DNA of 59,539 bases, from NCBI RefSeq assembly GCF_900128905.1, contig NZ_FQTV01000022.1, positions 1 to 59,539 on the forward strand. The letters run 5' to 3'. Source of the DNA: Bacteroides luti (GTDB lineage Bacteria > Bacteroidota > Bacteroidia > Bacteroidales > Bacteroidaceae). The notes under the pieces are model-generated. The model saw only the letters and a program-made list of their open reading frames with translations, ran no database searches and had not been told where the DNA came from. Position numbers and translations under genes: made by a program. This document shows, piece after piece, positions 36,082 through 44,732 of this stretch (the first letter of the stretch is position 1; every line of letters begins with the position of its first letter).

Positions 36082-39000
36082 ATGATAAAAAGATTATTCT
36101 TTGGTGCTCTGGCCCTTTCCGCAGCATTGACTGTAAGTGCTGACGAAGGCCGACTGCTGAGATTTCCCAACATTCATGGCGATAAGGTTGTTTTCTCGTA
36201 TGCAGGCGACCTTTACTCTGTGAACAAATCGGGAGGAACAGCGCGTAAACTAACCTCGAACATTGGTTATGAGATGTTTCCTCACTTCTCTCCGGACGGC
36301 AAACAGATTGCGTTCACCGGACAGTATGACGGAAATACGGAAGTGTTCATTATGCCTGCTGAAGGCGGAGAACCTAAACGACTGACATATACCGCCACTC
36401 TGGGTCGTGACGATCTTGGCGACCGCATGGGACCAAATAACATTGTACTGGACTGGACCCGAGACGGAAAGAGCATTCTGTTCCGTTCTCGTCAGAATAC
36501 ATTCAATGACTTCACCGGTCAGCTGCTTACCATTCCGGCAAACGGTGGTATACCTACAGAGATTCCATTGAAGAACGGCGGGTTCTCAACTTATTCACCG
36601 GACGGAAAACAACTGGCGTACAACTATGTGTTCCGTGAATTCCGTACCTGGAAACGTTATCAGGGAGGTATGGCCGATGATATCCGTATCTTCGATTTCA
36701 AAACCAAGGAATCAAAGAAGATAACTAACAATGTCAGACAGGACATTTTCCCTATGTGGGGTCAGAACGGAGATGAGATTTACTTCACTTCCGACCGTGA
36801 TGATGTGATGAATCTTTATGTTTATCAAATCTCTACCCAACAAACCAAACAGCTTACTTTCTATAAGGATTATGATATTAAGTTCCCTAGTATTGGTGGC
36901 GACCAGATTGTTTACGAATATGGCGGTTACATCTACCTGTTCGACACAAAGACTAAAACGGCCAGCAAGGTAACAGTCAACATCAATAACGATCAGGTAT
37001 ATTCTCGTCCGGAATGGAAGGATGTAAGTACCCAGATCTCTTCTTACGCCATCTCTCCAAATGGGGAACGCGTTATTCTTACAGGCCGTGGAGATATCTT
37101 CTCGCTTCCTGGAAAAGAGGGTATTACCTATAATCTAACCAACTCATCGGATGCTAACGACCAGAATGGACTTTGGTCGCCCGACGGCAAATACATTTCT
37201 TATGTATCGGACAAGGACGGAGAATTCCGCATCTATGTGCGTAATGCAGTAACAGGAGAAGAAAGTGTGGCAACTAAAGATATCAAGACTTATATTATTG
37301 ACTATTCATGGTCGCCAGATTCTAAAAATATTCTTTGGAGCGATAAGAAGAACACACTCAACATTACCGATTTAGCTTCCGGGAAGACAACGATTGTTGA
37401 GGAATCGGGAGTGTCTATATTCAACGACTTCAACTGGTCGCCCGATAGTCGTTTCATTACCTATACCCGTCCGGAAAAGACAATGAGTAATATCATTGTT
37501 TACGAAGTGGCTACGGGAGCCAAACACCTTATTACTGATGGATGGTATGATTCCGACTCTCCCAATTTCAGTTCGGATGGCAAATACCTGATCTTTACAT
37601 CGGCTCGTACATTTAACCCAACTTACAGTCAAACAGAATGGAACCATGCATACAACAACATGGGTAAAGTATACATTCTTCCTTTAACCAAGGATGCAAA
37701 AATACCATTCGCTCCGGTTAATGATATGGTTAATCCTACTGCAGCGCCTAAAGAAACTGCTCCTGCAAAAGAGAGCAAAGGGAAAAAGAAAGCTCCTGTA
37801 AAGGAAGAATCTTTGGTATACAACTTCGATAATATCGAAAGTCGCGTAGTAGAACTTCCTACTCAGGCTGGTAATTACAGATATCTGCACATGGTAGGGC
37901 AAAAGGCTTATTACCAACGCGGGGGAAGTGTTGTGATGTACGACCTTGACAAGAAGAGCGAAACAGATTTGGGTGCATATATTATCTTCGGTAGCGGATA
38001 CAAGAAAGCTTTGGCTATTAAAGACCAGAAGATGCAGGTAATCGATGTTCCTACATCTGCTGTTAGCATCAGCGAACCTATCAGCCTGGGAGATATGAAG
38101 AAACTGGTTGATTATCATCAGGAATGGATGCAGATATACAATGAAAGCTGGAGACAGATGCGCGATTTCTTCTATGCTAAGAATATGCATGGTGTAGACT
38201 GGAACGAAGTTTACAATAAATACAAGGTACTTATTCCATACGTAAACCACCGAACCGACCTGACTTACATTTTAGGTGAAATGATTGGCGAGCTGAGCAT
38301 TGGTCATGCTTATTCTCAGAATGGCGAGCATCCTACTCCTACCCGCATACCTATGGGACTTCTTGGAGCCAGCTTCACGAAAGATGCCTCAGGTTTCTTC
38401 CAGGTAGCTTCTGTTACCGAAGGTGCCAACTGGGACAAATCTACTCGCAATCCGCTAACCATGCCGGGAGTAGATGTAAAGAAGGGCGATTACATTATTG
38501 CCATCAACGGTAAACTGCTAAATGAAGTACAAGACCCACAGGAGTTATTGATTGGTCAGGCTGGAAAGACTGTAGAACTAACCGTAAACACAGTTGCTTC
38601 CGAAAAAGGAGCACGCAAAGTGTTGGTTACTCCACTGAGTGATGTTTCTAAACTTAATTACTATAACTGGGTAGAGAACAACACACGCAAGGTGAACGAA
38701 GCTACCAATGGTGAAGTTGGTTATATCCATATTCCGGATATGGGTGTTGAAGGACTGAATGAGTTTGTGAAGCATTACTATCCTCAACTGATGAAGAAAG
38801 CGCTGATCATTGACGATCGTGGAAACGGTGGTGGAAATGTATCTCCTATGATTATTGAAAGACTGATGCGTACCCCTACTTTCTTCACAATGCATACCAA
38901 TCAGAAGGAAGGTTCTGTGAATCCGGTTGGAACATTTATGGGACCAAAGGTATTGCTCATCAATGAATATTCAGCATCTGACGGCGACCTCTTCCCTTAC

Positions 39001-39330
39001 CGTTTCAAGTTCAATAACCTTGGTACCGTTATTGGTAAACGAACCTGGGGAGGTGTAGTTGGTTACAGTGGCACAATTCCTGTTGTGGATGGCGGTTCTA
39101 TTGTAACTCCATCTTACGCTCCTTTTGCTGCCGATGGTAGTGGCTTTATCATTGAAGGTAGAGGTGTGGAACCAAACATTGAACTGGAAAATGATGCTTA
39201 TAAGGAATATATGGGCGAAGACCAACAGTTGAACAAAGCAATTGAGGTTGCTTTAGACAAACTGAAGACAGAAAGAAAGGATATTCCTGCTATCCCGGCT
39301 TTCCCGGACAAGAGCAAAAAGAATAAATAA
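36082..39330 (+). CDS. Tricorn-like S41 serine protease
   Basis: A 1082-residue exported protease: signal peptide (ending TVSA), six- then seven-bladed beta-propellers (about 25-570) with repeated FSPDGKQIAF and WSPDSK blocks, a Lys/Ala/Pro-rich linker (about 550-575), a helical C1 domain with SIGHAYS carrying the catalytic-type His, a PDZ domain (about 760-830), and the S41 core with GNGGG and the nucleophile region EYSASDGD followed by GKRTWGGVVG. Archaeal tricorn trims peptides from the proteasome. Bacteroidota homologues are secreted and probably degrade oligopeptides. Length matches tricorn. The gene has its own promoter region and terminator. Confidence 0.94.
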   Translation: MIKRLFFGALALSAALTVSADEGRLLRFPNIHGDKVVFSYAGDLYSVNKSGGTARKLTSNIGYEMFPHFSPDGKQIAFTGQYDGNTEVFIMPAEGGEPKRLTYTATLGRDDLGDRMGPNNIVLDWTRDGKSILFRSRQNTFNDFTGQLLTIPANGGIPTEIPLKNGGFSTYSPDGKQLAYNYVFREFRTWKRYQGGMADDIRIFDFKTKESKKITNNVRQDIFPMWGQNGDEIYFTSDRDDVMNLYVYQISTQQTKQLTFYKDYDIKFPSIGGDQIVYEYGGYIYLFDTKTKTASKVTVNINNDQVYSRPEWKDVSTQISSYAISPNGERVILTGRGDIFSLPGKEGITYNLTNSSDANDQNGLWSPDGKYISYVSDKDGEFRIYVRNAVTGEESVATKDIKTYIIDYSWSPDSKNILWSDKKNTLNITDLASGKTTIVEESGVSIFNDFNWSPDSRFITYTRPEKTMSNIIVYEVATGAKHLITDGWYDSDSPNFSSDGKYLIFTSARTFNPTYSQTEWNHAYNNMGKVYILPLTKDAKIPFAPVNDMVNPTAAPKETAPAKESKGKKKAPVKEESLVYNFDNIESRVVELPTQAGNYRYLHMVGQKAYYQRGGSVVMYDLDKKSETDLGAYIIFGSGYKKALAIKDQKMQVIDVPTSAVSISEPISLGDMKKLVDYHQEWMQIYNESWRQMRDFFYAKNMHGVDWNEVYNKYKVLIPYVNHRTDLTYILGEMIGELSIGHAYSQNGEHPTPTRIPMGLLGASFTKDASGFFQVASVTEGANWDKSTRNPLTMPGVDVKKGDYIIAINGKLLNEVQDPQELLIGQAGKTVELTVNTVASEKGARKVLVTPLSDVSKLNYYNWVENNTRKVNEATNGEVGYIHIPDMGVEGLNEFVKHYYPQLMKKALIIDDRGNGGGNVSPMIIERLMRTPTFFTMHTNQKEGSVNPVGTFMGPKVLLINEYSASDGDLFPYRFKFNNLGTVIGKRTWGGVVGYSGTIPVVDGGSIVTPSYAPFAADGSGFIIEGRGVEPNIELENDAYKEYMGEDQQLNKAIEVALDKLKTERKDIPAIPAFPDKSKKNK

Positions 39331-39352
39331 GGGTTTTCCTTAACATTATAAG

Positions 39353-39391
39353 ACTGGGGTTGCTTCTACTTTGAAGTGACCCCTTCTTTTT
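39353..39391 (+). terminator. Terminator of the tricorn-like gene
   Basis: GGGGT...GCTTC pairs with GAAG...ACCCC, followed by a T-rich tract. Confidence 0.75.
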
Positions 39392-39425
39392 TGCCTACTA
39401 AGACCTCTTTTGTAATACTATAAGG

Positions 39426-39956
39426 CTAATACTCTTTAAAAAGTGATATATCAAATCGCCCATCAGTGACATTTACAACAGAAGTAGAATCTTTACATTT
39501 TAAAGTAAATGAAAATCGTCCGCTTACAATATTCTTTATAGTATCTAGTTTGGTAATAAAAATAGAACCAATATTTTGATAGTATCCGTTACAAGCCTCA
39601 TCTTTTAATAAATTAAAACCGACCTCTTGTATTGATAATTTTTCGTTTTCTCTAGGGTTCATAACAACAAAAGACAGGGATGTTTCGGTATCTCTACGCT
39701 CAGTCCCTATTAATAGTATCATGTTATTATCATCTTTTGTAAGTGCAGCCCATATATCAGGGCTCATAAAAGGACTTTTGTTATTGTATGCTGCCCATAA
39801 ATTTCCATTTACATAACACCCTATATTATTATTTCCTTCATGGGTTTCTGCAGGTAATTTATTCCAATCAATATCATCTTCGCATGAATCACACGAGAAT
39901 GCAGATATTAGGAAAATCAGCATTATTAAAGAATATCTAATCGTTTTTTTCTTCAT
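39426..39956 (-). CDS. DUF6252-like lipoprotein
   Basis: A 176-residue protein with a lipoprotein signal peptide (lipobox SAFSC, Cys22), so it is lipid-anchored. The start of the mature part, LPAETHEGNNNIGCYVNGNLW, and the end VNVTDGRFDISLF match the DUF6252 pattern as I recall it, a beta-rich domain of unknown function common in Bacteroidota. It is a single gene, convergent with the tricorn-like protease. Confidence 0.8.
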   Translation of the reverse strand: MKKKTIRYSLIMLIFLISAFSCDSCEDDIDWNKLPAETHEGNNNIGCYVNGNLWAAYNNKSPFMSPDIWAALTKDDNNMILLIGTERRDTETSLSFVVMNPRENEKLSIQEVGFNLLKDEACNGYYQNIGSIFITKLDTIKNIVSGRFSFTLKCKDSTSVVNVTDGRFDISLFKEY

Positions 39957-40146
39957 AGTAATTTAAAATTAAAATCAGTTTGATTATTATATAAAACAAG
40001 CTACTAATTAAATTATTTTTTTGATAAATATCGCAATTTTATACATTAAATAATATTACTACACTAATTATTATTTGTAATAATATTCCTCATATTTTCG
40101 AGTTCTGAAAGACTTCATTTTCTTATTGATTATCCTCTTTCATTTT

Positions 40147-40220
40147 ATTGGGCAATAGTCACAACTTTATTCACCAATAAAACAAATCCATTGGCCAATG
40201 GATTAAAATGATTCACCAGT
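40147..40220. repeat. 21/22-bp-period dyad array, copy 3 (four units)
   Basis: Units start at 40147, 40169, 40190 and 40211 (spacing 22, 21, 21): ATTGGGCAAT, ATTCACCAAT, ATTGGCCAAT and ATTCACCAGT. The array lies 105 bp upstream of the promoter element at 40325. The rest of 39957-40437 is AT-rich. Confidence 0.75.
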
Positions 40221-40324
40221 TTTTCTGCATCTACTTTCCATCAACAGACTTTCCCGTATTTAGCACTCATTTTTATATAAAGAAGGCGCCAATAAAGCTG
40301 CTTTTTACTGCCTTTTTATTCTTT

Positions 40325-40390
40325 TAGGGAAATCCCTATCAAAGAATGGGGAATATTGCTGGACGGGGGAATATTCTCACCCTACTTTTG
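40325..40390 (+). promoter_or_regulatory. Shared promoter element A
   Basis: TAGGGAAATCCCTATCAAA is followed by a direct repeat GGGGAATATT (40348-40357 and 40366-40375, period 18) and the -7 box TACTTTTG (40383-40390). The same blocks with identical spacing recur at 49647-49712. The paired repeat is the kind of site bound by a dimeric activator, possibly the adjacent LytTR regulator. Confidence 0.7.
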
Positions 40391-40437
40391 ATGCATAACA
40401 AAGAAACAAAGGTATTAACAATTAAAAACTTGTTGTT

Positions 40438-40830
40438 ATGAAAAAGATTATATTAACATTGGTTGCCATCATGATGGTTACAATGAGTTCAGTAAGCATG
40501 GCTTCAAATAAGGGCAAACATAACAATGGTAATTGCAGAGAAATAAGTATTGAAGCATACGAGAATTACAGAAATCACGGTCGCGGACATAATAAGAAAG
40601 TTTACGTAGAGTACAACGAGTACAACAATCGCGATAACCGTGATTACTACGATAATGACGATCGCTACGAAAGTCGCGAATACAGAGACAGGGATTATAG
40701 AGACAGAGACTGCCGTGACAGAGACGACAGATGCTATGAACGCAGACACCACCACGGTAATAGCGATGCCAAGACAGTAGGTACAATCCTGGGCGTTGCT
40801 TCTCTGATTCTTTTAGCTACTTCTCACTAA
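40438..40830 (+). CDS. Secreted Arg/Asp/Tyr-rich small protein
   Basis: A 130-residue protein: signal peptide (about 1-22, ending SVSMA), a highly charged low-complexity middle (about 25-108) rich in Asn, Arg, Asp and Tyr with a repeated YRDRD/CRDRD unit, a His cluster (RRHHH), and a hydrophobic C-terminal segment (TVGTILGVASLILLAT). I do not recognise the family. The C-terminal segment could anchor it in a membrane. Its promoter element recurs elsewhere in the window, which suggests a specific regulon. The gene is next to a LytTR/LytS pair on the opposite strand. Confidence 0.75.
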   Translation: MKKIILTLVAIMMVTMSSVSMASNKGKHNNGNCREISIEAYENYRNHGRGHNKKVYVEYNEYNNRDNRDYYDNDDRYESREYRDRDYRDRDCRDRDDRCYERRHHHGNSDAKTVGTILGVASLILLATSH

Positions 40831-40899
40831 GAAATTAAATAGTTACACCAGACATAACAGCTAAACTAACATTACACTAGACATAACTACTAAACTTGC

Positions 40900-40952
40900 A
40901 AATCCTGCAGTAAGCGCAACATAGCAATATGCCGTTTACGCAGGATTTTTTC
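40900..40952 (+). terminator. AATCCTGC-family hairpin 1
   Basis: AAATCCTGCAGTAAGCG pairs imperfectly with CGTTTACGCAGGATTT around CATAGCAATATG, followed by T residues. It terminates the small secreted protein gene and also supplies the last codons (KNPA, stop) of the response regulator on the other strand. Confidence 0.75.
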
Positions 40953-41646
40953 TATCGATAAGAGCCTCGACACTATCCCGGTATTTCCTTCCAACTGGTA
41001 TTTTTTTTCCTTCAAGAAGAATAAATGTGCTTGATATTGCTTCTATTTTGTTTATAGCAATCAAATAAGATCTATGAATACGGATAAACAGGTTGGCAGA
41101 TAGTTTATTCTCAAGCGCAGAAAGACTGCCATATACAATAATCTTCTTTTCGGGTGTTACTACCTGATAATAGTTACTAAGACTATGAATATATAAGATG
41201 CTGTTGATGGGAATTTTATAAAACCTGCGCTCCGATTTAATGGAGATAAACTCCTCTTCCTTTAAGTCTGCCAGGCGTTGTTCCTTATGAATTATATCAG
41301 CAGCTTTACCAACCGCCTTCTCAAACCGTTCGAATGATACCGGCTTTAGCAAATAATCAATGGCATTAACCTCATAGCTCTCCAAGGCAAAGTTGCTAAA
41401 GGCTGTACAAAAAATAACTTTGGGTGGAGTGGGCAGACTCTTTATCCACTCCATGCCGTTGAGTTTAGGCATCTGAATATCCAGAAATACCAGATCAACT
41501 GGGTTTTCATTCAGGAAGCTGCTTGCCTCAAGAGCATTTCTGCAACGTCCTGCAACCTCGAAACCTTCCAGGCGATCAAGGTATATCTCAAGTACATCAA
41601 GTGCCAACTCTTCATCATCAACCAGTAAACAACGTATCGGATTCAT
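40936..41646 (-). CDS. LytTR-family response regulator
   Basis: A 236-residue cytosolic regulator. The receiver domain (about 4-120) has the acidic pair Asp10-Asp11, the phosphoacceptor Asp56 in LVFLDIQMP, the Thr of FCTAFS and the Lys of LLKPVSF. The LytTR DNA-binding domain follows (about 135-232, with ILYIHSLSNYYQVVT and FIRIHRSYLIAINKIEAI). Its stop codon lies within the AATCCTGC hairpin. It is 2 bp from the cognate kinase gene and is translated after it. LytTR regulators bind paired direct repeats. The promoter at 40325 is a candidate target. Confidence 0.95.
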   Translation of the reverse strand: MNPIRCLLVDDEELALDVLEIYLDRLEGFEVAGRCRNALEASSFLNENPVDLVFLDIQMPKLNGMEWIKSLPTPPKVIFCTAFSNFALESYEVNAIDYLLKPVSFERFEKAVGKAADIIHKEQRLADLKEEEFISIKSERRFYKIPINSILYIHSLSNYYQVVTPEKKIIVYGSLSALENKLSANLFIRIHRSYLIAINKIEAISSTFILLEGKKIPVGRKYRDSVEALIDRKNPA

Positions 41647-41648
41647 AG

Positions 41649-42695
41649 CTATAATTTTATTTTCAATGTGCTTATATAATGTTGCTCCACTGTTTTCGTC
41701 TCAAATGTATATCTTCCGGGATATAAGATATCCAAACGGTGACACACATTCTTTATACCAATGCCCGATGATACATTATCCGGATTTTTATACTCAGGAT
41801 CGTAGGTATTGGATACGTTGAACTGTAATTCGCCATTGCAAATAATCAGTTCTATAAGAATCACCACTCCGCTTATCTGGTTGGTTGAAGAGTGCTTGAA
41901 GGCATTCTCCACAAACGGAAGGAGCAACAATGGTGCTATACTAGCACCTACAACATCTCCTTTCACCTGAAAATCTACAGAGAAGCGGTTACCGTAGCGA
42001 AGCCGTTCCAGATCGATGTAATTACGAATATAGTTTATCTCTTTTTCTACCGGGACACTCTCTGCTGTAGACTCGTGCAGCACATAACGCATCAGGTCGG
42101 ACAGTTTCATAATCATCTCCGGAGTATTATCCGAACGCTTTAAAGCCATAGCATAAAGATCATTCAACACATTAAAGAAAAAATGGGGCTGTATCTGGCT
42201 GCGCAAGAATTGTAATTCCGCCTGCGTTTTTTCGTGAGACAATGAGAGAATGCGGTTTTCCTTTTCCAGCGAATAACTGTAAAGCTTGATAGCAAAAGGT
42301 ATAATCATCACCGTATTAATATTGATTACATGATGAAGCACTTCGGTAGGATCGAACAATGATGTTTTTGGGTCCGACATTCCAAGTAACGGGATAAAGG
42401 AGTAATAAGAAAGCATTCGTTGTAACATACCGCCAACAGCCATCATCAGTACACAGGCAAAAGCCGAACGGTAATACTTTTGTTGAAGCAATAGTTTAGG
42501 AATTACATAATACAGGCCAAAATATGTTACCCCCAATTTTACCGGCAAAAACGCCAGCTCGTTATAAAAACACACCCAGTAATTATTATAACGCGTACCC
42601 CACGAAAAGGTAAAGAATAAAACAACGCTTATCCAATAGGCTATATGGAACAAAACACGTTTACGGCTATTGAGAAGATTAAACACTGATGGCAT
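41649..42695 (-). CDS. LytS-like sensor histidine kinase
   Basis: A 348-residue membrane kinase. About four transmembrane helices (near 12-32, 45-65, 76-96 and 118-140) form the sensor. The His_kinase domain has the phosphorylated His171 in LRSQIQPHFFFNVLNDL, and the ATPase domain has an N box PFVENAFKHS and G box SSGIGIKNV. No extracytoplasmic loop is large enough for a classic ligand domain, so the signal is probably sensed in the membrane. It forms an operon with the LytTR regulator. Confidence 0.93.
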   Translation of the reverse strand: MPSVFNLLNSRKRVLFHIAYWISVVLFFTFSWGTRYNNYWVCFYNELAFLPVKLGVTYFGLYYVIPKLLLQQKYYRSAFACVLMMAVGGMLQRMLSYYSFIPLLGMSDPKTSLFDPTEVLHHVININTVMIIPFAIKLYSYSLEKENRILSLSHEKTQAELQFLRSQIQPHFFFNVLNDLYAMALKRSDNTPEMIMKLSDLMRYVLHESTAESVPVEKEINYIRNYIDLERLRYGNRFSVDFQVKGDVVGASIAPLLLLPFVENAFKHSSTNQISGVVILIELIICNGELQFNVSNTYDPEYKNPDNVSSGIGIKNVCHRLDILYPGRYTFETKTVEQHYISTLKIKL

Positions 42696-42919
42696 ATTTC
42701 TTGTATTTATTCATATTTATAGACTTAAACAAAAGTAACCTTTTTTGTTGTTTCCAACAATATTAACGACTACATGTATCTCTGTTTTTATGCCAAAGTG
42801 TGATTTATTTATTCGTTTGCATAAAAAAAACGGCATCAGCATAAATACTTTTTATCTGAAATAAATAATTATTTCCTTTGGTGCGTAAATCTGTTATTAA
42901 CAATTCTGATACTATAGCT

Positions 42920-44679
42920 ATGCGAAAACATCTTCATTTTATATGCTTGCTATTAATGTGCTTATTGTCATTGTCTGCATGGGGAAAAGGAATGCCTCTT
43001 CGTAAACAGTTCACCATAACCAAAACGGCAAAAGCACCAAAGATTGACGCTTTGTGCAACGATAAAGCCTGGGAAGAAGTTCAACCCATTGCCGACTTTA
43101 TACAACAAAGTCCGGTTAATGGAGGCAAACCTTCACAGAAAACAGAAGTGAAGATGCTATATGATGATAATTCCATTTACGTACTGGCGGTGCTCTATGA
43201 CAGTAAACCCGATTCAATTTTCTCGGAACTGGCCGAACGGGATTCTGGCGATGAGGCTAATGCCGACCTCTTCTCGGTAGAGATAAACCCGTATAATAAC
43301 GGTCTTAATTCAACAGAATTTATGGTATCGGCCGCAGGTGTACAGATGGATTCCAAAAACGATTTGAATGCCATGCACAAAACCTGGGATGCTGTTTGGA
43401 AAAGTGCTGTGGCAAAAACGAAACAAGGCTGGATTGCAGAAATGGAGATTCCATTCTCAGCTATACGGTTTCCCAAGAAGGATATTCAATTATGGGAAAT
43501 AAACTTCTTCCGTTTAATAAAGCGTAATGGAGAAGCCATTACATGGAACTTTGTAGATAAGAACAAAAACGGATGGCTCAACCAGGCCGGGGAAATGCAT
43601 GGGCTAAAAAACATTAATCCCCCTACCCGACTATCGCTGATGCCATATATGACAACGTATTACGACAAGAATAAGTTATCTTTCAAAGGAGGAATGGACT
43701 TTAAATATGGTCTAAATGAAAGTTTTACCCTCGACATGATGTTAATCCCCGATTTTGGACAAACCAGAGCAGATGATAATATTCTTAATCTGACGTCTGT
43801 TGAAACTAAATACGATGAAAAACGACAATTCTTCACCGAAGGAACTGAACTCTTCAGCAAAGGAGATATCTTTTATTCACGACGTATAGGCGGGCAACCT
43901 AGTAATTACAATAAAGTTTCGGCTCAGCTAAACACCAACGAGGTAATTCTAAAGAATCCGGCTGAGACAAGTCTATACAACGCTACCAAAATATCGGGCT
44001 ATACTTCAAATGGTTGGGGATTCGGGATGCTGAATGCAATAACACAACAACAATCGGCATTGAATATTCATCGGACTGGCGTAAGAAATTAGCTTTCACA
44101 GCTCTGGTTGGTTACTGGCAGGCTACACGTTATCATAAGAGTTCGTCTTACCTGACTTTTCATCCACGATATCTTGTAAACGATCGTCTTTCGTTCGATT
44201 ATAAAGCGACCTGGTCATTCCTGCAAAATGCCATTGGCTATGTAGATAAGAATATCGTTAATGATTCTATCTTCTTCGGCAGACGAAACATTTCCGAGAT
44301 GGACAATATTTTCACCGTAAAATATTCCTTATCCAACAAAAGTTCGCTCAATCTAAGACTAAGGCATTACTGGTCGAACGTTCGCTATCAGGAATATTAT
44401 CTCCTGAAGCACAATGGAGACATGCAACACTATGAAACCAAAAGAAACTATGATACGAATGTTAGCCTGTTTAACTCCGATGTTTCGTATACCTGGCAAT
44501 TCTTACCGGGAAGCGAGCTATCTGTAGTCTGGAAAAACTACTATTCATTTACGGATCAAAACAGAAAAGCTGACTATTTCAATAATCTGAAAAACGTTTT
44601 TTCTCATTCCCTACTCAACAATTTATCGTTGAGAGTAATCTATTACATCGATTATAAAGGAATTAAAAAGCTGATTTAA
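42920..44679 (+). pseudogene. DUF5916 / CBM9-like outer-membrane-type protein with an internal deletion
   Basis: The start at 42920 gives a signal peptide ending SLSAWG, followed by a carbohydrate-binding family 9-like domain (about 25-215) and the first part of DUF5916 (DFGQTRADDNILNLTSVETKYDEKRQFFTEG). Near 44040 the frame breaks. In the second frame, IGIEYSSDWRKKLAF onward is a C-terminal beta-barrel end. Family members are usually about 720-850 residues, whereas the two parts total near 590, so roughly 130 or more codons seem to be missing at the junction, with a frame change. The junction lies in an AACA/ACAACA repeat. It is followed by an intact GH13 gene. Confidence 0.75.
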
Positions 44680-44732
44680 AAATATGACTTTATAAAACAG
44701 TTACTATAAATTATAACTTCAATTTATTTACA

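Noticed and set aside
40478..40786. Antisense ORFs over the Arg/Asp-rich gene
   Set aside because: They are by-products of the biased codon composition on the opposite strand, without start signals or recognisable domains.
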